Positions 32,205 through 32,256 of a stretch of DNA of 32,256 nucleotides are shown piece after piece; position 1 is the stretch's first letter, and each line of letters starts with the position of its first letter. Source of the stretch: an uncultured Saprospiraceae bacterium (GTDB lineage Bacteria > Bacteroidota > Bacteroidia > Chitinophagales > Saprospiraceae); assembly GCA_938015415.1 (NCBI GenBank), contig CALLPK010000109.1, positions 1 to 32,256 on the forward strand, read 5' to 3'. The notes under the pieces are model-generated. The model worked only from the letters and a program-made list of their open reading frames with translations, made no database searches and was not told where the DNA came from. A program made the position numbers and the translations under genes.

Positions 32205-32256
32205 TGAGCCAGGTCACCATCTCCGTAAAAGGGCTTTCGGTTTCGTACGAACGCAA
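32204..32256 (+). CDS. Metal ABC transporter ATP-binding protein (5' fragment)
   Basis: Partial gene cut by the window end. The ATG overlaps the last base of the upstream stop (TAATG), a sign of translational coupling. The visible residues MSQVTISVKGLSVSYER match the first strand of ABC ATPases, where an aromatic residue (here Tyr) stacks on the ATP adenine. By position it is the ATPase of the zinc/manganese importer (ZnuC/TroB/MntB type). Walker motifs lie beyond the window, so the assignment rests on the N-terminus and operon context. Confidence 0.75.
   Translation, partial: MSQVTISVKGLSVSYER

Overview
The window comes from a Bacteroidota chromosome, most likely a Saprospira/Lewinella-like relative (inference). 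The sequence evidence is: gliding-motility/type IX secretion genes gldM and gldN; a protein with a C-terminal T9SS sorting domain; several promoters with the Bacteroidota -7 box TAnnTTTG; no consistent Shine-Dalgarno sites; and a cysteine-poor L32 of the Flavobacteriia type. Most of the window is housekeeping genes broken up by unusually repeat-rich intergenic DNA. No rRNA, tRNA, CRISPR array, transposase or phage gene was seen.

Layout. 1-4.9 kb: yceD-rpmF, ridA, trpS, a fumarylacetoacetase-fold enzyme flanked by palindromic repeats, and metK. 5.0-9.3 kb: poorly characterised genes (coiled-coil protein, exported TPR protein, META lipoprotein, a small helical protein, a GNAT acetyltransferase). 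9.3-16.9 kb: cell-envelope block with a large FtsX-type permease, a T9SS cargo protein, a lipoprotein gene switched off by a tetranucleotide repeat, PBP4-type dacB and a lipoprotein-anchored methyltransferase. 17.3-20.9 kb: gldM, gldN and a Ca2+/Na+ antiporter. 21.0-27.0 kb: rpsT (reverse), a 54-residue small ORF, sucA and metG (reverse). 27.1-31.0 kb: copies of a bipartite hairpin repeat around a GNAT gene, two tandem outer-membrane barrel paralogues and a saccharopine-dehydrogenase-like gene. 31.2 kb to the end: start of a zinc/manganese ABC importer operon, cut by the window edge.

Most notable observations. (1) At 13552-14521 a lipoprotein gene carries ten CCTT repeats inside its signal peptide. 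The ATG is out of frame with the lipobox and the rest of the gene, and nine or twelve repeats would restore it. This looks like a phase-variable surface lipoprotein in the OFF state. (2) A roughly 193-bp intergenic element made of two GTTTACTAAAC hairpins occurs three times in the same orientation, plus one solo inverted hairpin, within 5 kb. It hugs gene 3' ends and supplies one gene's stop codon. (3) Octamer CAACGATT arrays lie directly upstream of trpS and gldN. (4) The metal-binding protein has a His-containing linker and a C-terminal membrane anchor, and its promoter carries DtxR-like half sites. (5) A methyltransferase carries a lipoprotein signal with an acidic, surface-export-like start.
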